Shown one piece after another: positions 54,117 through 63,560 of a stretch of 64,000 nucleotides of DNA. A program made the position numbers and the translations under genes. The first letter of the stretch is position 1, and each line of letters starts with the position of its first letter. The DNA is from Enterobacter pseudoroggenkampii (lineage in GTDB: Bacteria > Pseudomonadota > Gammaproteobacteria > Enterobacterales > Enterobacteriaceae): NCBI RefSeq assembly GCF_026420145.1, contig NZ_JAPMLV010000002.1:1-64000 (forward strand), in the 5' to 3' direction. A model generated the notes under the pieces. It had not been told where the DNA came from and made no database searches. It saw only the letters and a program-made list of their open reading frames with translations.

Positions 54117-56642
54117 TTAGTTTCCGCCAAACATGTCCTTAATCCAGCCGGCTACGCCATCGCTGTCTTTCTTCTCATTCTGCTGCTGCGGCTGTTGCTG
54201 CTGCGGCTGCTGTGGCTGAGAAGACTGATCGAACGGGTTGCCCGTCGGCTGTTCAGGCTGGCTCTGCTGGCACAGGGAATCCGGGTTGGTTGTCCAGACC
54301 GGCAGGGTACGCATTCCGCCACCGCAGACAAAGTTACCGGAGCTGTCCACGCCCATATCCACGATATCTTCCGGCGCAACGAGGTTCAGCGGCACCGGTG
54401 ACTGATTGGCCAGATAGCGCTGGTAAATCGACATCGCCCCGCTCGCCCCGTACAGTTTGGTCGGCTGGTTGTTGTCGCGGCCTACCCAGGTGATCACCAC
54501 TTCGCGGCCATCAATACCGGCAAACCAGGTATCAACGTTGTTGTTGGTGGTCCCGGTTTTACCCGCCAGATGCAGACCCGGATACTTCGCCCCCAGCTGA
54601 CGCCCGGTACCACGCTGGACAACCTGCTGCATGGTCCACAGCGTCATATAGGCCGCCTGAGCAGGAACGGCACGCTCGGCCTGCGGGAAGCTCTGATACA
54701 GCACGGAACCGTCTTCGGCAATCACCGAACGCAGGGCAGACAGCGGTGCGCGGTTCCCCCCGCTGGCAATGGTCTGGAACGCCTGGGCGACTTCGATCGG
54801 CGTCAGGTTAAGCGCGCCGAGGATCATTGCCGGCACCGGGTGCAGCTGATCTTTCGATACGCCCAGTTTTTGCCAGGTGTCGACAATCGCTGGCAGTCCC
54901 AGCGACATGCCCAGGTTAACGGTTGGTACGTTCATGGAACGCGTTAACGCATCCACCAGCATCACCTGACCGCTGAACTGTTTATCATCGTTCTGCGGTG
55001 ACCACACCTGGCCGTTAGGCTGGCGCAGGGAGATCGGCGCATCAGCAATCCAGGTATTCAGACGATACTGGTTTGGCTGACTCAGGGCTGTGAGATAGGT
55101 CGCCGGTTTTGCCAGAGAACCGATCGAGCGACGCGCCTGCATGGCACGGTTGTAGCCTGCAAACTGCGGCTCGGCACCGCCCACCATCGCACGCACTTCG
55201 CCGGAGTTGCGATCAACCACCACCATCGCGGTTTCAAGATCGGAGAGCTTACGCTGTTTCTTCAGCGCCGGAATGCCTTCCACCGCCGCTTTTTCTGCCG
55301 CATCCTGCGCCACGGAGTCAAAGGTAGTGAAGATCTTCACGCCGGAGAGATCTTTGACCTTATCGCCAAGCTTGCTTTGCAGCTCCTGACGCACCAGCTG
55401 CATAAACGCAGGCTGAGGCGAAATCACACCGCCGCGCGGCTGAACGCCAAGCGGACGTGCGCTCAGCATGTCGTACAGCTCCTGGTCAATCACCTGCTGT
55501 TGTTGCAGCAGACGCAGCACCAGGTTACGACGCTCCAGCGCCAGTTTCGGGTTACGCCACGGGTTATAAATGGACGCGCCTTTCACCATGCCCACCAACA
55601 GCGCCTGCTGATCCAGGCTCAGCTCCTCCACCGGACGACCAAAGTAGTACAGGCTCGCCAGCGGGAAGCCGCGGATTTCATTATCGCCGCTCTGACCGAG
55701 GTACACCTCGTTCATGTACAGCTCAAGGATGCGATCCTTGCTGTAGCGCGCATCCATCAGCACGGCCATGTAGGCTTCGTTCGCTTTACGCCAGTAAGAA
55801 CGTTCGCTGGAGAGGAACAGGTTCTTCACCAGCTGCTGGGTCAGCGTACTCGCGCCCTGTACGGTACGGCCGGCAGTCAGGTTAGCCAACACCGCACGAC
55901 CAATCGAGTAGAGGCTGATGCCATCATGCTCGTAGAAGTGGCGGTCTTCAGTCGCCAGCAGGGTATCGACCAGCAGATCCGGGAAGCCGTTACGCGCCAC
56001 GAACAGGCGCTGCTCGCCGTTTGCTGACGAAAGCATGGTGATCAAACGCGGATCGAGACGGAAGAAACCGAACTGACGGTTGTTATCCATGTTCTCGATG
56101 GTATCCAGACGATCGCCGTCAAAGGTCAGACGCGCGCGCACCTGCCCCTCTTTGCTGTCCGGGAAATCAAACGGACGACGGATCATCTCAATGCTGCTGG
56201 ACTGCACGGTAAATTCGCCAGGCCGCGTCATTTTTGACACCTGACGATACTGGGTGGCTTCGAGCAGTTTAACCATCTCGTTCTTCGTGATGGACATATC
56301 TGGCTCAAGGTTCACCATACGGCCATATACTGCCGCAGGTAACTGCCAGACTTTACCGTCGATACGGCTGCGGATCTTCTGATCCAGATACACGCCGTAA
56401 ATCGCCATCAGCACGACAAAAACAATGAACAGCTTCAGCAGCAGCCAGAACCAGCCGCGCTTGCCCCGAGGCTTACGCCCTTTGCCTTTTCCATTACGCG
56501 GCATCGGTTCTTCATCCTCATAATCGTCTTCATAGTCATCGTCATAGTCCTCATCTCTGAGGCGACGACGGCTTACCTTTTCTTTCGCCGGACGCGTTGG
56601 TTTTCCCTTACGTCCTATTGGCTCGCGGTCATTCCCCGCCAT
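54117..56642 (-). CDS. mrcB: Penicillin-binding protein 1B
   Basis: PBP1b is a bifunctional peptidoglycan synthase. The start ATG 56642, behind GGAGAAAAAGC, gives 841 residues ([10 protein letters not shown]). It has an acidic cytoplasmic tail ([13 protein letters not shown]), one membrane span (near 65-85), the UB2H domain that binds LpoB, the GT51 glycosyltransferase (catalytic Glu in [12 protein letters not shown]) and the transpeptidase with SxxK in [11 protein letters not shown] and KTGTTNNN. The C-terminal tail is a Gln/Pro-rich low-complexity run before [15 protein letters not shown]. coli has an internal start giving a shorter form. Confidence 0.98.
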   Translation of the reverse strand: MAGNDREPIGRKGKPTRPAKEKVSRRRLRDEDYDDDYEDDYEDEEPMPRNGKGKGRKPRGKRGWFWLLLKLFIVFVVLMAIYGVYLDQKIRSRIDGKVWQLPAAVYGRMVNLEPDMSITKNEMVKLLEATQYRQVSKMTRPGEFTVQSSSIEMIRRPFDFPDSKEGQVRARLTFDGDRLDTIENMDNNRQFGFFRLDPRLITMLSSANGEQRLFVARNGFPDLLVDTLLATEDRHFYEHDGISLYSIGRAVLANLTAGRTVQGASTLTQQLVKNLFLSSERSYWRKANEAYMAVLMDARYSKDRILELYMNEVYLGQSGDNEIRGFPLASLYYFGRPVEELSLDQQALLVGMVKGASIYNPWRNPKLALERRNLVLRLLQQQQVIDQELYDMLSARPLGVQPRGGVISPQPAFMQLVRQELQSKLGDKVKDLSGVKIFTTFDSVAQDAAEKAAVEGIPALKKQRKLSDLETAMVVVDRNSGEVRAMVGGAEPQFAGYNRAMQARRSIGSLAKPATYLTALSQPNQYRLNTWIADAPISLRQPNGQVWSPQNDDKQFSGQVMLVDALTRSMNVPTVNLGMSLGLPAIVDTWQKLGVSKDQLHPVPAMILGALNLTPIEVAQAFQTIASGGNRAPLSALRSVIAEDGSVLYQSFPQAERAVPAQAAYMTLWTMQQVVQRGTGRQLGAKYPGLHLAGKTGTTNNNVDTWFAGIDGREVVITWVGRDNNQPTKLYGASGAMSIYQRYLANQSPVPLNLVAPEDIVDMGVDSSGNFVCGGGMRTLPVWTTNPDSLCQQSQPEQPTGNPFDQSSQPQQPQQQQPQQQNEKKDSDGVAGWIKDMFGGN

Positions 56643-56685
56643 GCTTTTTCTCCGCAACTTTCAGGCGCAAAGGCCAGATTTTCTT

Positions 56686-56709
56686 TTCTTTCACAGGCCT
56701 GTGAAAGAA
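56686..56709. repeat. Perfect 24-bp palindrome upstream of mrcB
   Basis: TTCTTTCACAGG is followed directly by its exact reverse complement, with no spacer. It lies 44 bp upstream of the mrcB ATG and next to the palindromic repeat copy 4. It could be an operator for a dimeric regulator or a hairpin in the hrpB-mrcB transcript. Confidence 0.7.
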
Positions 56710-56733
56710 GAAATCTCTCAAAATTTGTTTTCT

Positions 56734-56772
56734 CCCTCTCCCTGTGGGAGAGGGCTGGGGTGAGGGCATCAG
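56734..56772 (+). repeat. 39-bp palindromic intergenic repeat, copy 4
   Basis: This is the GCTGGGG variant, the same as copy 3 and continuing with GCCGCAC. It is the only copy between tandem genes (hrpB and mrcB, both minus strand). Confidence 0.85.
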
Positions 56773-56786
56773 GCCGCACATCCCTT

Positions 56787-59216
56787 TCAGGAATATTTCT
56801 TCGTCCGCCTCGTCGGCGCCGTATTCGCCGGATCGTCCGGCCAGATATGTTTGGGGTATCGCCCCTTCATCTCTTTTTGCACTTCACGGTAGCTTCCCGC
56901 CCAGAACGCCCCCAAATCTCGGGTGATTTGTAATGGACGATGCGCAGGCGACAGCAGCTCAAGCACTAACGGCACACGCCCTTCCGCAATGGACGGCGTG
57001 GTGGCCTCACCAAACATCTCCTGCATCCGAACCGCCAGCGCCGGCGGATTATCCTCATGATAACGGATGGCAATCCGGCTTCCGGTGGGCACAGTGTAAT
57101 GCCCTGGCAGTTCACTATCCAGACGTTGACGTAATGACCAGTCCAGTAAATTCTGTAACGCGACTTTAACATCAAGGGCTTTCAGCGCCCGAAGCGAGTG
57201 AACACCGTGCATTTGCGGCAGCAGCCAACGCTCCAGAGAGCCCAGCAATGTCTCATCATCGACTGCGGGCCAGGCATACTCCGGCAGCCAACGTGCGGCA
57301 CAATGCAGGCGAAGACGATACTGTTCAGCCTCTGGTGACCAGTTCAGCACGCCTAATCCTTTTTCCCAAATGCCGTTCAGCATAGCCTGATGAAGCTCTT
57401 CTTCCGACGGCTTCGCCAACGGCTTCGTCCCGAGGGTCAGTTTACCAATCTGGCTACGCCGAAACGCCTTCAGCGTACCCTGGGCATCATCCCACTCGAC
57501 GATGTCCGATTGCTGAAGCAGCTGCGGACAGGTACGGGTCAGGGCGTCAATATCTATGGCAATCGCCTGCAGGATACGCGCATCCGGGGAGTGACTCCCC
57601 TGCAGCAGGAGCGGCGCAATCAGCCACTCGTGACGTGTCAGGGCATCATCGCTGTCCAGCATCGCTCCCATGCCGTTTGCCAGCTGGTAGCGACCGTCCA
57701 GCCCGCGCCGACGCGCAATCCTGTCCGGGAAAGCCTGCGCCAGCAGCCGGGGAATACTCTCACTGTCTGGTACGCCGCCGCGGCTGTTAAGCCGTTTACC
57801 GAGCTGCTGCGCCCGCTGCTGCCAGTTCCCCTGGTTACGCGAAAACGCCTGCCCCAGATCGCTGCTGCTACCGCGCGGCGGCTCCTCAAGAATAGCCGCC
57901 AGTTTAGCCGCCGTGGCAATTTCATCGTCCCTCAGCGCGGCCACCAGCATTGCGGCCAGACGCGGATCGTTGCCCAGCGCCGCCATTTTCTGGCCGCGCG
58001 CCGTCAGACGTTCGCCTTCCAGCGCGCCAAGCTGGGTCAGCAGATTGCGCGCAGCGGCGAGATTCACGGCAGGCGGAGAATCAAGCCAGGTAAGCTGCCC
58101 AGGATCCGGACAGCCCCACTGAAGCAGATCCATCACCAGGCCCGACAAATCACTTTGTAAAATTTCCGGCGTGCTTTGCTGTGCAGCGCGTTCAGCCTGT
58201 TCCGCGCTGGTCAAATGCAGGCAGATACCCGGTTCAAGACGCCCCGCGCGGCCCGCGCGCTGCACCATCGACGCCTGGCTAATGCGCTGCGTCAGAAGTT
58301 TAGTCAGCCCGGTGCGCGGGTCAAAGCTTGCCACCCTCTCCTGGGCGCTATCCACCACCAGGCGAATCCCTTCAATGGTCAAACTGGTTTCAGCAATGTT
58401 GGTTGCCAGCACCACCTTGCGCTGCCCCACCGGGGCCGGAAGGATGGCTTTACGCTGATCCTGGAGCGACAGCGCGCCGTAGAGCGGACACAGCAGCACA
58501 TCACCGCCTACGCGGGTAGAAAGCTGCTCCTGCACGCGCTGGATTTCACCGACACCCGGCAAAAACAGCAGCAGGGAACCGGGCTCCTGGCGCAGCAGCT
58601 CAGCGGTGGCAATGGCGACCGCCTCGTCAAAACGCTGGTGGGAGGGAAGCGGTTGATAGCGGCGTTCAACCGGAAACGCCCGCCCTTCAGAGCTGATGAC
58701 CGGTGCATCGGGTAGCGCCTGCCGTAGCCGCTCGTTATCCAGCGTGGCCGACATAATCAGCAGCCGGAGATCGTCACGCAGTCCCTGCTGAACGTCCAGC
58801 AACAGCGCGAGGGCCAAATCCGCCTGCAGGCTGCGCTCGTGGAATTCATCCAGGATCACCAGCCCGACGCCGGTGAGCTCCGGATCGTTTTGCAGCATGC
58901 GGGTGAGAATACCCTCGGTGACCACTTCGAGGCGCGTGCTCGGCCCCACGCAGGTCTCGGCGCGCATCCGGTAACCTACCGTTTCGCCCGGTTTTTCATT
59001 CAGCAGTTCCGCCAGACGCTGCGCCACGTTGCGCGCGGCCAGCCTGCGCGGCTCCAGCAGGATAATTTTCCCGCTGATGTTCCCGTCTTTCAGAATCTGC
59101 AGCGGCAGCCAGGTGGACTTCCCCGCACCCGTCGGGGCATTCAGCAAAACCTGCGGGGCATGATGTAAGGCAGCGAGAAGGTCAGGAAGAACGACGGCGA
59201 CCGGCAATGAGGACAC
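56787..59216 (-). CDS. hrpB: ATP-dependent helicase HrpB
   Basis: HrpB is a DExH-box RNA helicase of bacteria related to yeast Prp proteins; its E. coli role is poorly known. The start is GTG 59216, behind GGAGCTGTTA, giving 809 residues (SSLPVAVVLPDLL); the upstream ATG at 59261 adds 15 residues that the family lacks. Walker A is APTGAGKST, the DExH box is ILDEFHERSL, motif III is SAT, and motif VI is QRAGRAGR. The C-terminal HrpB domain follows. It diverges from thpR. Confidence 0.95.
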   Translation of the reverse strand: MSSLPVAVVLPDLLAALHHAPQVLLNAPTGAGKSTWLPLQILKDGNISGKIILLEPRRLAARNVAQRLAELLNEKPGETVGYRMRAETCVGPSTRLEVVTEGILTRMLQNDPELTGVGLVILDEFHERSLQADLALALLLDVQQGLRDDLRLLIMSATLDNERLRQALPDAPVISSEGRAFPVERRYQPLPSHQRFDEAVAIATAELLRQEPGSLLLFLPGVGEIQRVQEQLSTRVGGDVLLCPLYGALSLQDQRKAILPAPVGQRKVVLATNIAETSLTIEGIRLVVDSAQERVASFDPRTGLTKLLTQRISQASMVQRAGRAGRLEPGICLHLTSAEQAERAAQQSTPEILQSDLSGLVMDLLQWGCPDPGQLTWLDSPPAVNLAAARNLLTQLGALEGERLTARGQKMAALGNDPRLAAMLVAALRDDEIATAAKLAAILEEPPRGSSSDLGQAFSRNQGNWQQRAQQLGKRLNSRGGVPDSESIPRLLAQAFPDRIARRRGLDGRYQLANGMGAMLDSDDALTRHEWLIAPLLLQGSHSPDARILQAIAIDIDALTRTCPQLLQQSDIVEWDDAQGTLKAFRRSQIGKLTLGTKPLAKPSEEELHQAMLNGIWEKGLGVLNWSPEAEQYRLRLHCAARWLPEYAWPAVDDETLLGSLERWLLPQMHGVHSLRALKALDVKVALQNLLDWSLRQRLDSELPGHYTVPTGSRIAIRYHEDNPPALAVRMQEMFGEATTPSIAEGRVPLVLELLSPAHRPLQITRDLGAFWAGSYREVQKEMKGRYPKHIWPDDPANTAPTRRTKKYS

Positions 59217-59289
59217 TAACAGCTCCAGAGGGTTAACATTAGTCGGCGTACATTGTAGCATCGGCGCATATCATTACCGAGTCCTCCGT

Positions 59290-59844
59290 ATGCCTGAGTC
59301 GAAACGGCTGTTTTTTGCCATTGAATTGCCCAACGCGATACAGCGTCAAATTGTTCGCTGGCGCGCCGATCGCTTCCCGCCGGAAGCCGGTCGCCCTGTC
59401 GCGGCGGCTAACCTGCACCTGACGCTGGCCTTTTTGGGCGACGTCAGTGCCGAAAAGCAGCGGGCGTTAGCCGCAATGGCCGGGCGTATTGCCCAGCCGG
59501 AATTTACGCTGCACCTCGACGACGCGGGTCAGTGGCTGCGTTCGCGCGTGGTCTGGCTGGGCACGCGCCAGCCACCGCGCGGATTATTGCAGCTGGCGAA
59601 CATGCTGCGCGCGCAGGCGGCGCGCAGCGGCTGTTATCAGAGCCCACAGCCGTTTCATCCACATATCACGCTGCTGCGCGATGCCGGTCAGGCCGTTGCT
59701 ATCCCGCCGCCGGGTTTTCACTGGGCCTTTCCGGTCAACGGATTCGCGCTTTACGAATCCGTCTTTGCTCAGGGACGCACCCGCTATACGCCGCTACAGC
59801 GCTGGACGCTGGGCAACACCGAAAGGAATTCTGATGAAGTTTAG
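59290..59844 (+). CDS. thpR: RNA 2',3'-cyclic phosphodiesterase
   Basis: ThpR (LigT) is a 2H phosphoesterase that opens 2',3'-cyclic phosphates; it also has weak RNA ligase activity in vitro. The 184-residue protein has both HxTx motifs, HLTL near residue 43 and HITL near 125. It has an extended C-terminus ([10 protein letters not shown]), about eight residues beyond the E. coli protein, which reads into sfsA. It overlaps sfsA by 11 nt. The ATG at 59290 keeps the start aligned with the family. Confidence 0.94.
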   Translation: MPESKRLFFAIELPNAIQRQIVRWRADRFPPEAGRPVAAANLHLTLAFLGDVSAEKQRALAAMAGRIAQPEFTLHLDDAGQWLRSRVVWLGTRQPPRGLLQLANMLRAQAARSGCYQSPQPFHPHITLLRDAGQAVAIPPPGFHWAFPVNGFALYESVFAQGRTRYTPLQRWTLGNTERNSDEV

Positions 59845-60538
59845 TCCCCCCCTGCAGCACGCTACGCTTATCCAACGCTACAAACGCTTCCTCGCCGACG
59901 TGATCACCCCCGAAGGGGTACAGCTCACCCTGCACTGCCCCAATACCGGAGCCATGACGGGCTGTGCGACGCCGGGTGACAGGGTCTGGTATTCCACATC
60001 AGAAAATACTAAACGCAAATATGCCCATACCTGGGAAATGACCGAAACCCAAAATGGGGCATTTATTTGCGTTAACACCCTGCGCGCAAATCAACTGGTT
60101 AAGGAAGCGCTGACCCATGGCACCATTCCTGAACTGGTCGGTTATGGCACGCATAAAAGTGAAGTGAAATATGGCGATGAAAGCAGCAGAATTGACTTCA
60201 TGTTACAGGCGGAAGACAGGCCGGAGTGCTATATTGAAGTGAAATCAGTGACGTTAGCGGAGCAGGAAAATGGCTACTTCCCGGATGCGGTAACGCTACG
60301 TGGCCAGAAGCATCTGCGAGAGCTAATGAGTGTTGCGGCGGCGGGCAAACGCGCCGTATTGCTGTTTGCGGTGTTGCATTCAGCCATTGAGCGTTTCTCC
60401 CCTGCCCGCCATATTGATCCTAAATACGCGCAATTGTTGAATGAGGCACAAAAGCAGGGGGTAGAGGTTTTCGCTTATAAAGCGGAACTTTCTGCCGATA
60501 ATATGACTCTGAGATCCTCTCTTCCCATTGTCTTATAA
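59834..60538 (+). CDS. sfsA: Sugar fermentation stimulation protein A
   Basis: SfsA was found in E. coli as a protein that raises maltose use when overexpressed. The family shows an OB-like N-terminal fold and a nuclease-like C-terminal core, and its true function is unsettled. The ATG at 59834, behind AGGAATTCTG, gives 234 residues, as in E. coli. The conserved [19 protein letters not shown] and [10 protein letters not shown] segments are present, the last two being the PD-(D/E)xK-like acidic and lysine positions. It overlaps thpR by 11 nt. Confidence 0.96.
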   Translation: MKFSPPLQHATLIQRYKRFLADVITPEGVQLTLHCPNTGAMTGCATPGDRVWYSTSENTKRKYAHTWEMTETQNGAFICVNTLRANQLVKEALTHGTIPELVGYGTHKSEVKYGDESSRIDFMLQAEDRPECYIEVKSVTLAEQENGYFPDAVTLRGQKHLRELMSVAAAGKRAVLLFAVLHSAIERFSPARHIDPKYAQLLNEAQKQGVEVFAYKAELSADNMTLRSSLPIVL

Positions 60539-60626
60539 GGGATTAGACGATTGACGATTAAGTGTTCTGGCCGCGTGCGCAAATACGCTTTTCCTCACAG
60601 GCTTGTCAAGTGTTACGTTTAGATAA

Positions 60627-60655
60627 TTGCCATCCGGAAAAGCATCTGCTATTTA
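60627..60655 (+). promoter_or_regulatory. Candidate dksA promoter
   Basis: TTGCCA (60627-60632) and TATTTA (60650-60655) are 17 bp apart, followed by AGCG. The predicted leader is about 52 nt and includes a small CCCC/GGGG hairpin. The rest of the 176-bp gap between sfsA and dksA has no other clear signal. Confidence 0.5.
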
Positions 60656-60714
60656 TAGCGACCTGATTTTTCCCCCAACACGGGGATCGATAGTGCGTGT
60701 TAAGGAGAAGCAAC

Positions 60715-61170
60715 ATGCAAGAAGGGCAAAACCGTAAAACATCGTCCCTGAGTATTCTCGCCATCGCTGGGGTGGAGCCGTATCAAGAGAAGCCGGGCGA
60801 AGAGTATATGAACGAAGCCCAGCTGTCGCACTTCAAGCGTATTCTTGAAGCATGGCGTAATCAACTCAGGGATGAAGTCGATCGCACCGTTACTCATATG
60901 CAGGATGAAGCTGCTAACTTCCCGGATCCGGTAGACCGTGCCGCTCAGGAAGAAGAGTTCAGCCTCGAACTGCGTAACCGTGACCGCGAACGCAAACTGA
61001 TCAAAAAGATCGAGAAAACGCTGAAAAAAGTCGAAGACGAAGATTTTGGCTACTGCGAATCCTGCGGTGTTGAAATCGGTATTCGTCGCCTGGAAGCGCG
61101 TCCAACCGCCGATCTGTGCATCGACTGTAAAACGCTGGCCGAAATCCGCGAAAAACAGATGGCCGGTTAA
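60715..61170 (+). CDS. dksA: RNA polymerase-binding transcription factor DksA
   Basis: DksA binds the secondary channel of RNA polymerase and, with ppGpp, represses rRNA promoters and activates amino acid genes. The 151-residue protein starts at ATG 60715 behind AAGGAGAAGCAAC. It has a long coiled coil with D71 and D74 at its tip and a four-cysteine zinc finger (C114, C117, C135, C138). It is almost identical to E. coli DksA. The rrn and rpsB promoters in this window are typical targets. Confidence 0.99.
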   Translation: MQEGQNRKTSSLSILAIAGVEPYQEKPGEEYMNEAQLSHFKRILEAWRNQLRDEVDRTVTHMQDEAANFPDPVDRAAQEEEFSLELRNRDRERKLIKKIEKTLKKVEDEDFGYCESCGVEIGIRRLEARPTADLCIDCKTLAEIREKQMAG

Positions 61171-61194
61171 TACCAGCGCTGTTTACACACTCTA

Positions 61195-61224
61195 AAGGCG
61201 GGAGTCTCTCCCGCCTTGTTACTG
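61195..61224 (+). terminator. Terminator-like hairpin after dksA
   Basis: AAGGCGGGAG and CTCCCGCCTT form a 10-bp stem with a 3-nt loop. Only a short TGTT tail follows, so some read-through into gluQ is likely. Confidence 0.65.
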
Positions 61225-61229
61225 TTGAT

Positions 61230-62120
61230 ATGTCTGAATCACACTATATTGGGCGCTTCGCGCCATCTCCTTCCGGTGAATTACACTTCGGCTCATTAAT
61301 TGCCGCGCTCGGCAGCTACCTGCAGGCTCACGCCCGCCAGGGAAAATGGCTCGTCCGCATTGAAGATATTGACCCTCCGCGTGAAGTTCCCGGTGCTGCA
61401 GAGACGATTCTGCGTCAGCTGGAACATTACGGTCTTCACTGGGATGATGAGGTTCTGTGGCAGTCAAAACGTCACGAGGCGTATCGGGAACGTCTGGCCT
61501 GGCTTCGCGCACAGGGGCTTTCCTATAACTGCACCTGCACCCGCGCGCGTATCCAGAGCGCAGGCGGCGTCTATGACGGCCACTGCCGCACGCTTAATCT
61601 TCCTCCGGAAAATGCCGCCGTGCGTATCAGTCAGCGCTCCCCGGTGACGCGCTTTACCGATTTACTCTCCGGTGAGATTCATGCCGATGAACGTCTGGCG
61701 CGTGAGGATTTTATTATTCACCGTCGCGATGGCCTTTTCGCCTATAACCTGGCCGTGGTGGTGGACGATCATTTCCAGGGCGTGACGGAAATTGTGCGCG
61801 GGGCGGATCTGGTCGAGCCGACCGTGCGACAAATCTCGCTGTATCACCAGTTTGGCTGGACGGCGCCGGACTACATTCATCTGCCGCTTGCGGTCAATGC
61901 GCAGGGCTTTAAATTGTCAAAGCAGAACCACGCCTCGGCCCTGCCAGACGGCGATCCGCGTCCTGTTTTGATCGACGCGCTGCGATTTCTCAACCAGAAT
62001 GTAACCAACGAATGGCAGGATCTGCGTATTGACGAACTGCTGAAAATGGCCGTTGCCAACTGGACGCTCGCGGCAGTGCCAAAAATCCAGCATTCTCAAA
62101 TGCGTTGCGCTGAGCTATGA
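61230..62120 (+). CDS. gluQ: Glutamyl-Q tRNA(Asp) synthetase
   Basis: GluQ (YadB) is a truncated glutamyl-tRNA synthetase that attaches glutamate to queuosine at position 34 of tRNA-Asp; it lacks the anticodon-binding domain. The 296-residue protein has the HIGH-like segment [12 protein letters not shown] (11-22), the KLSKQ motif near residue 229, and zinc-site cysteines around CTCTRARIQ and YDGHC. It begins 59 nt after dksA, six bases beyond a hairpin, in the conserved dksA-gluQ-pcnB order. Confidence 0.96.
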   Translation: MSESHYIGRFAPSPSGELHFGSLIAALGSYLQAHARQGKWLVRIEDIDPPREVPGAAETILRQLEHYGLHWDDEVLWQSKRHEAYRERLAWLRAQGLSYNCTCTRARIQSAGGVYDGHCRTLNLPPENAAVRISQRSPVTRFTDLLSGEIHADERLAREDFIIHRRDGLFAYNLAVVVDDHFQGVTEIVRGADLVEPTVRQISLYHQFGWTAPDYIHLPLAVNAQGFKLSKQNHASALPDGDPRPVLIDALRFLNQNVTNEWQDLRIDELLKMAVANWTLAAVPKIQHSQMRCAEL

Positions 62121-62162
62121 TTAGCCGCTTTTTTCATAACAAAACACACTACGAGGTGTACC

Positions 62163-63560
62163 ATTTTTACCCGAGTCGCTAATTTTTGCCGTAAAGTGCT
62201 AAGCCGCGAAGAGAGCATGGCGAACGATGCTATTGCACAGCCACACATGTCGGTTATTCCGCGTGAGCAGCACACTATTTCCCGCAAAGATATCAGTGAA
62301 AATGCCCTCAAGGTGCTCTATCGACTGAATAAAGCGGGCTACGAGGCCTATCTCGTGGGCGGTGGAGTGCGTGATTTACTGCTGGGCAAAAAACCAAAAG
62401 ATTTCGACGTGACGACCAGCGCCACGCCTGAGCAGGTGCGCAAATTATTCCGTAACTGTCGTCTCGTTGGCCGCCGTTTCCGTCTGGCTCACGTGATGTT
62501 TGGGCCGGAAATTATCGAAGTGGCGACCTTCCGCGGCCACCACGAAGCGGGCGCGTCCGATCGCACCACGTCACAGCGCGGCCAGAACGGTATGCTGCTG
62601 CGCGACAATATCTTCGGCTCTATCGAAGAAGATGCCCAGCGTCGCGACTTCACCATCAATAGCCTTTATTACAGCGTGGCGGATTTCACCGTGCGCGATT
62701 ACGTCGGCGGCATGCAGGACCTGAAAGAAGGTCTGATCCGTCTGATCGGCACGCCGGAAACGCGCTACCGTGAAGATCCCGTGCGTATGCTGCGCGCCGT
62801 GCGTTTCGCCGCCAAGCTGGATATGCGCATCAGCCCGGAAACGGCAGAGCCGATCCCGCGTCTGGCAACGCTGATTAACGACGTGCCGCCTGCTCGCCTG
62901 TTTGAAGAGGCGCTGAAGCTGCTGCAGGCCGGCCACGGCTTTGAAACCTATAATCTGCTGCGCGAATACAACCTGTTCCAGCCGCTGTTCCCGACCATTA
63001 CCCGCTACTTCACCGAAAACGGTGACAGCCCAATGGAGCGGATGATTGCGCAGGTGCTGAAGAATACCGATACCCGCATTCGCAACGACATGCGCGTGAA
63101 CCCGGCGTTCCTGTTTGCCGCGATGTTCTGGTATCCGCTGCTGGAAACGGCACAGCGTATTACCCAGGAGAGCGGGCTCGCCTATTACGATGCGTTCGCG
63201 CTGGCTGCCAACGACGTGCTGGACGAAGGCTGCCGCACGCTCGCCATTCCGAAACGTATTACCACCCTGGTGCGCGACATCTGGCAGCTTCAGCTGCGCA
63301 TGTCCCGTCGTCAGGGCAAACGCGCCTGGAAGCTGATGGAGCATCCTAAATTCCGCGCTGCCTTCGATCTGCTGTCGCTGCGTGCAGAAATTGAACGCAA
63401 TCAGGAGCTGCAGCGTCTGGCGCAGTGGTGGGCTGAATTCCAGGTCTCCGCCCCGCCGGAGCAGAAAGATATGCTTACCGGGCTGGATGAAGAGCCGGAA
63501 CCGCGTCGCCGTCATCGTCGTCCGCGCAAACGCGCGCCGCGTCGTGAAGGGACAGCATGA
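62163..63560 (+). CDS. pcnB: Poly(A) polymerase I
   Basis: PAP I adds 3' poly(A) tails to RNAs, marking them for decay, and controls ColE1-type plasmid copy number. I place the start at ATT 62163, behind ACGAGGTGTACC, giving 465 residues beginning (I/M)[16 protein letters not shown], as in E. coli, where an AUU start is known. The next usual starts (GTG 62196 and an internal ATG) would lose conserved residues. The nucleotidyltransferase site is [18 protein letters not shown]; an RNA-binding domain and an Arg-rich C-terminal tail follow. It overlaps folK by 4 nt. Confidence 0.93.
   Translation: MFTRVANFCRKVLSREESMANDAIAQPHMSVIPREQHTISRKDISENALKVLYRLNKAGYEAYLVGGGVRDLLLGKKPKDFDVTTSATPEQVRKLFRNCRLVGRRFRLAHVMFGPEIIEVATFRGHHEAGASDRTTSQRGQNGMLLRDNIFGSIEEDAQRRDFTINSLYYSVADFTVRDYVGGMQDLKEGLIRLIGTPETRYREDPVRMLRAVRFAAKLDMRISPETAEPIPRLATLINDVPPARLFEEALKLLQAGHGFETYNLLREYNLFQPLFPTITRYFTENGDSPMERMIAQVLKNTDTRIRNDMRVNPAFLFAAMFWYPLLETAQRITQESGLAYYDAFALAANDVLDEGCRTLAIPKRITTLVRDIWQLQLRMSRRQGKRAWKLMEHPKFRAAFDLLSLRAEIERNQELQRLAQWWAEFQVSAPPEQKDMLTGLDEEPEPRRRHRRPRKRAPRREGTA

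Noticed and set aside
60541..60714. Possible small gene between sfsA and dksA
   Set aside because: No reading frame with a plausible start and ribosome site was found; the stretch is better explained as dksA promoter and leader.
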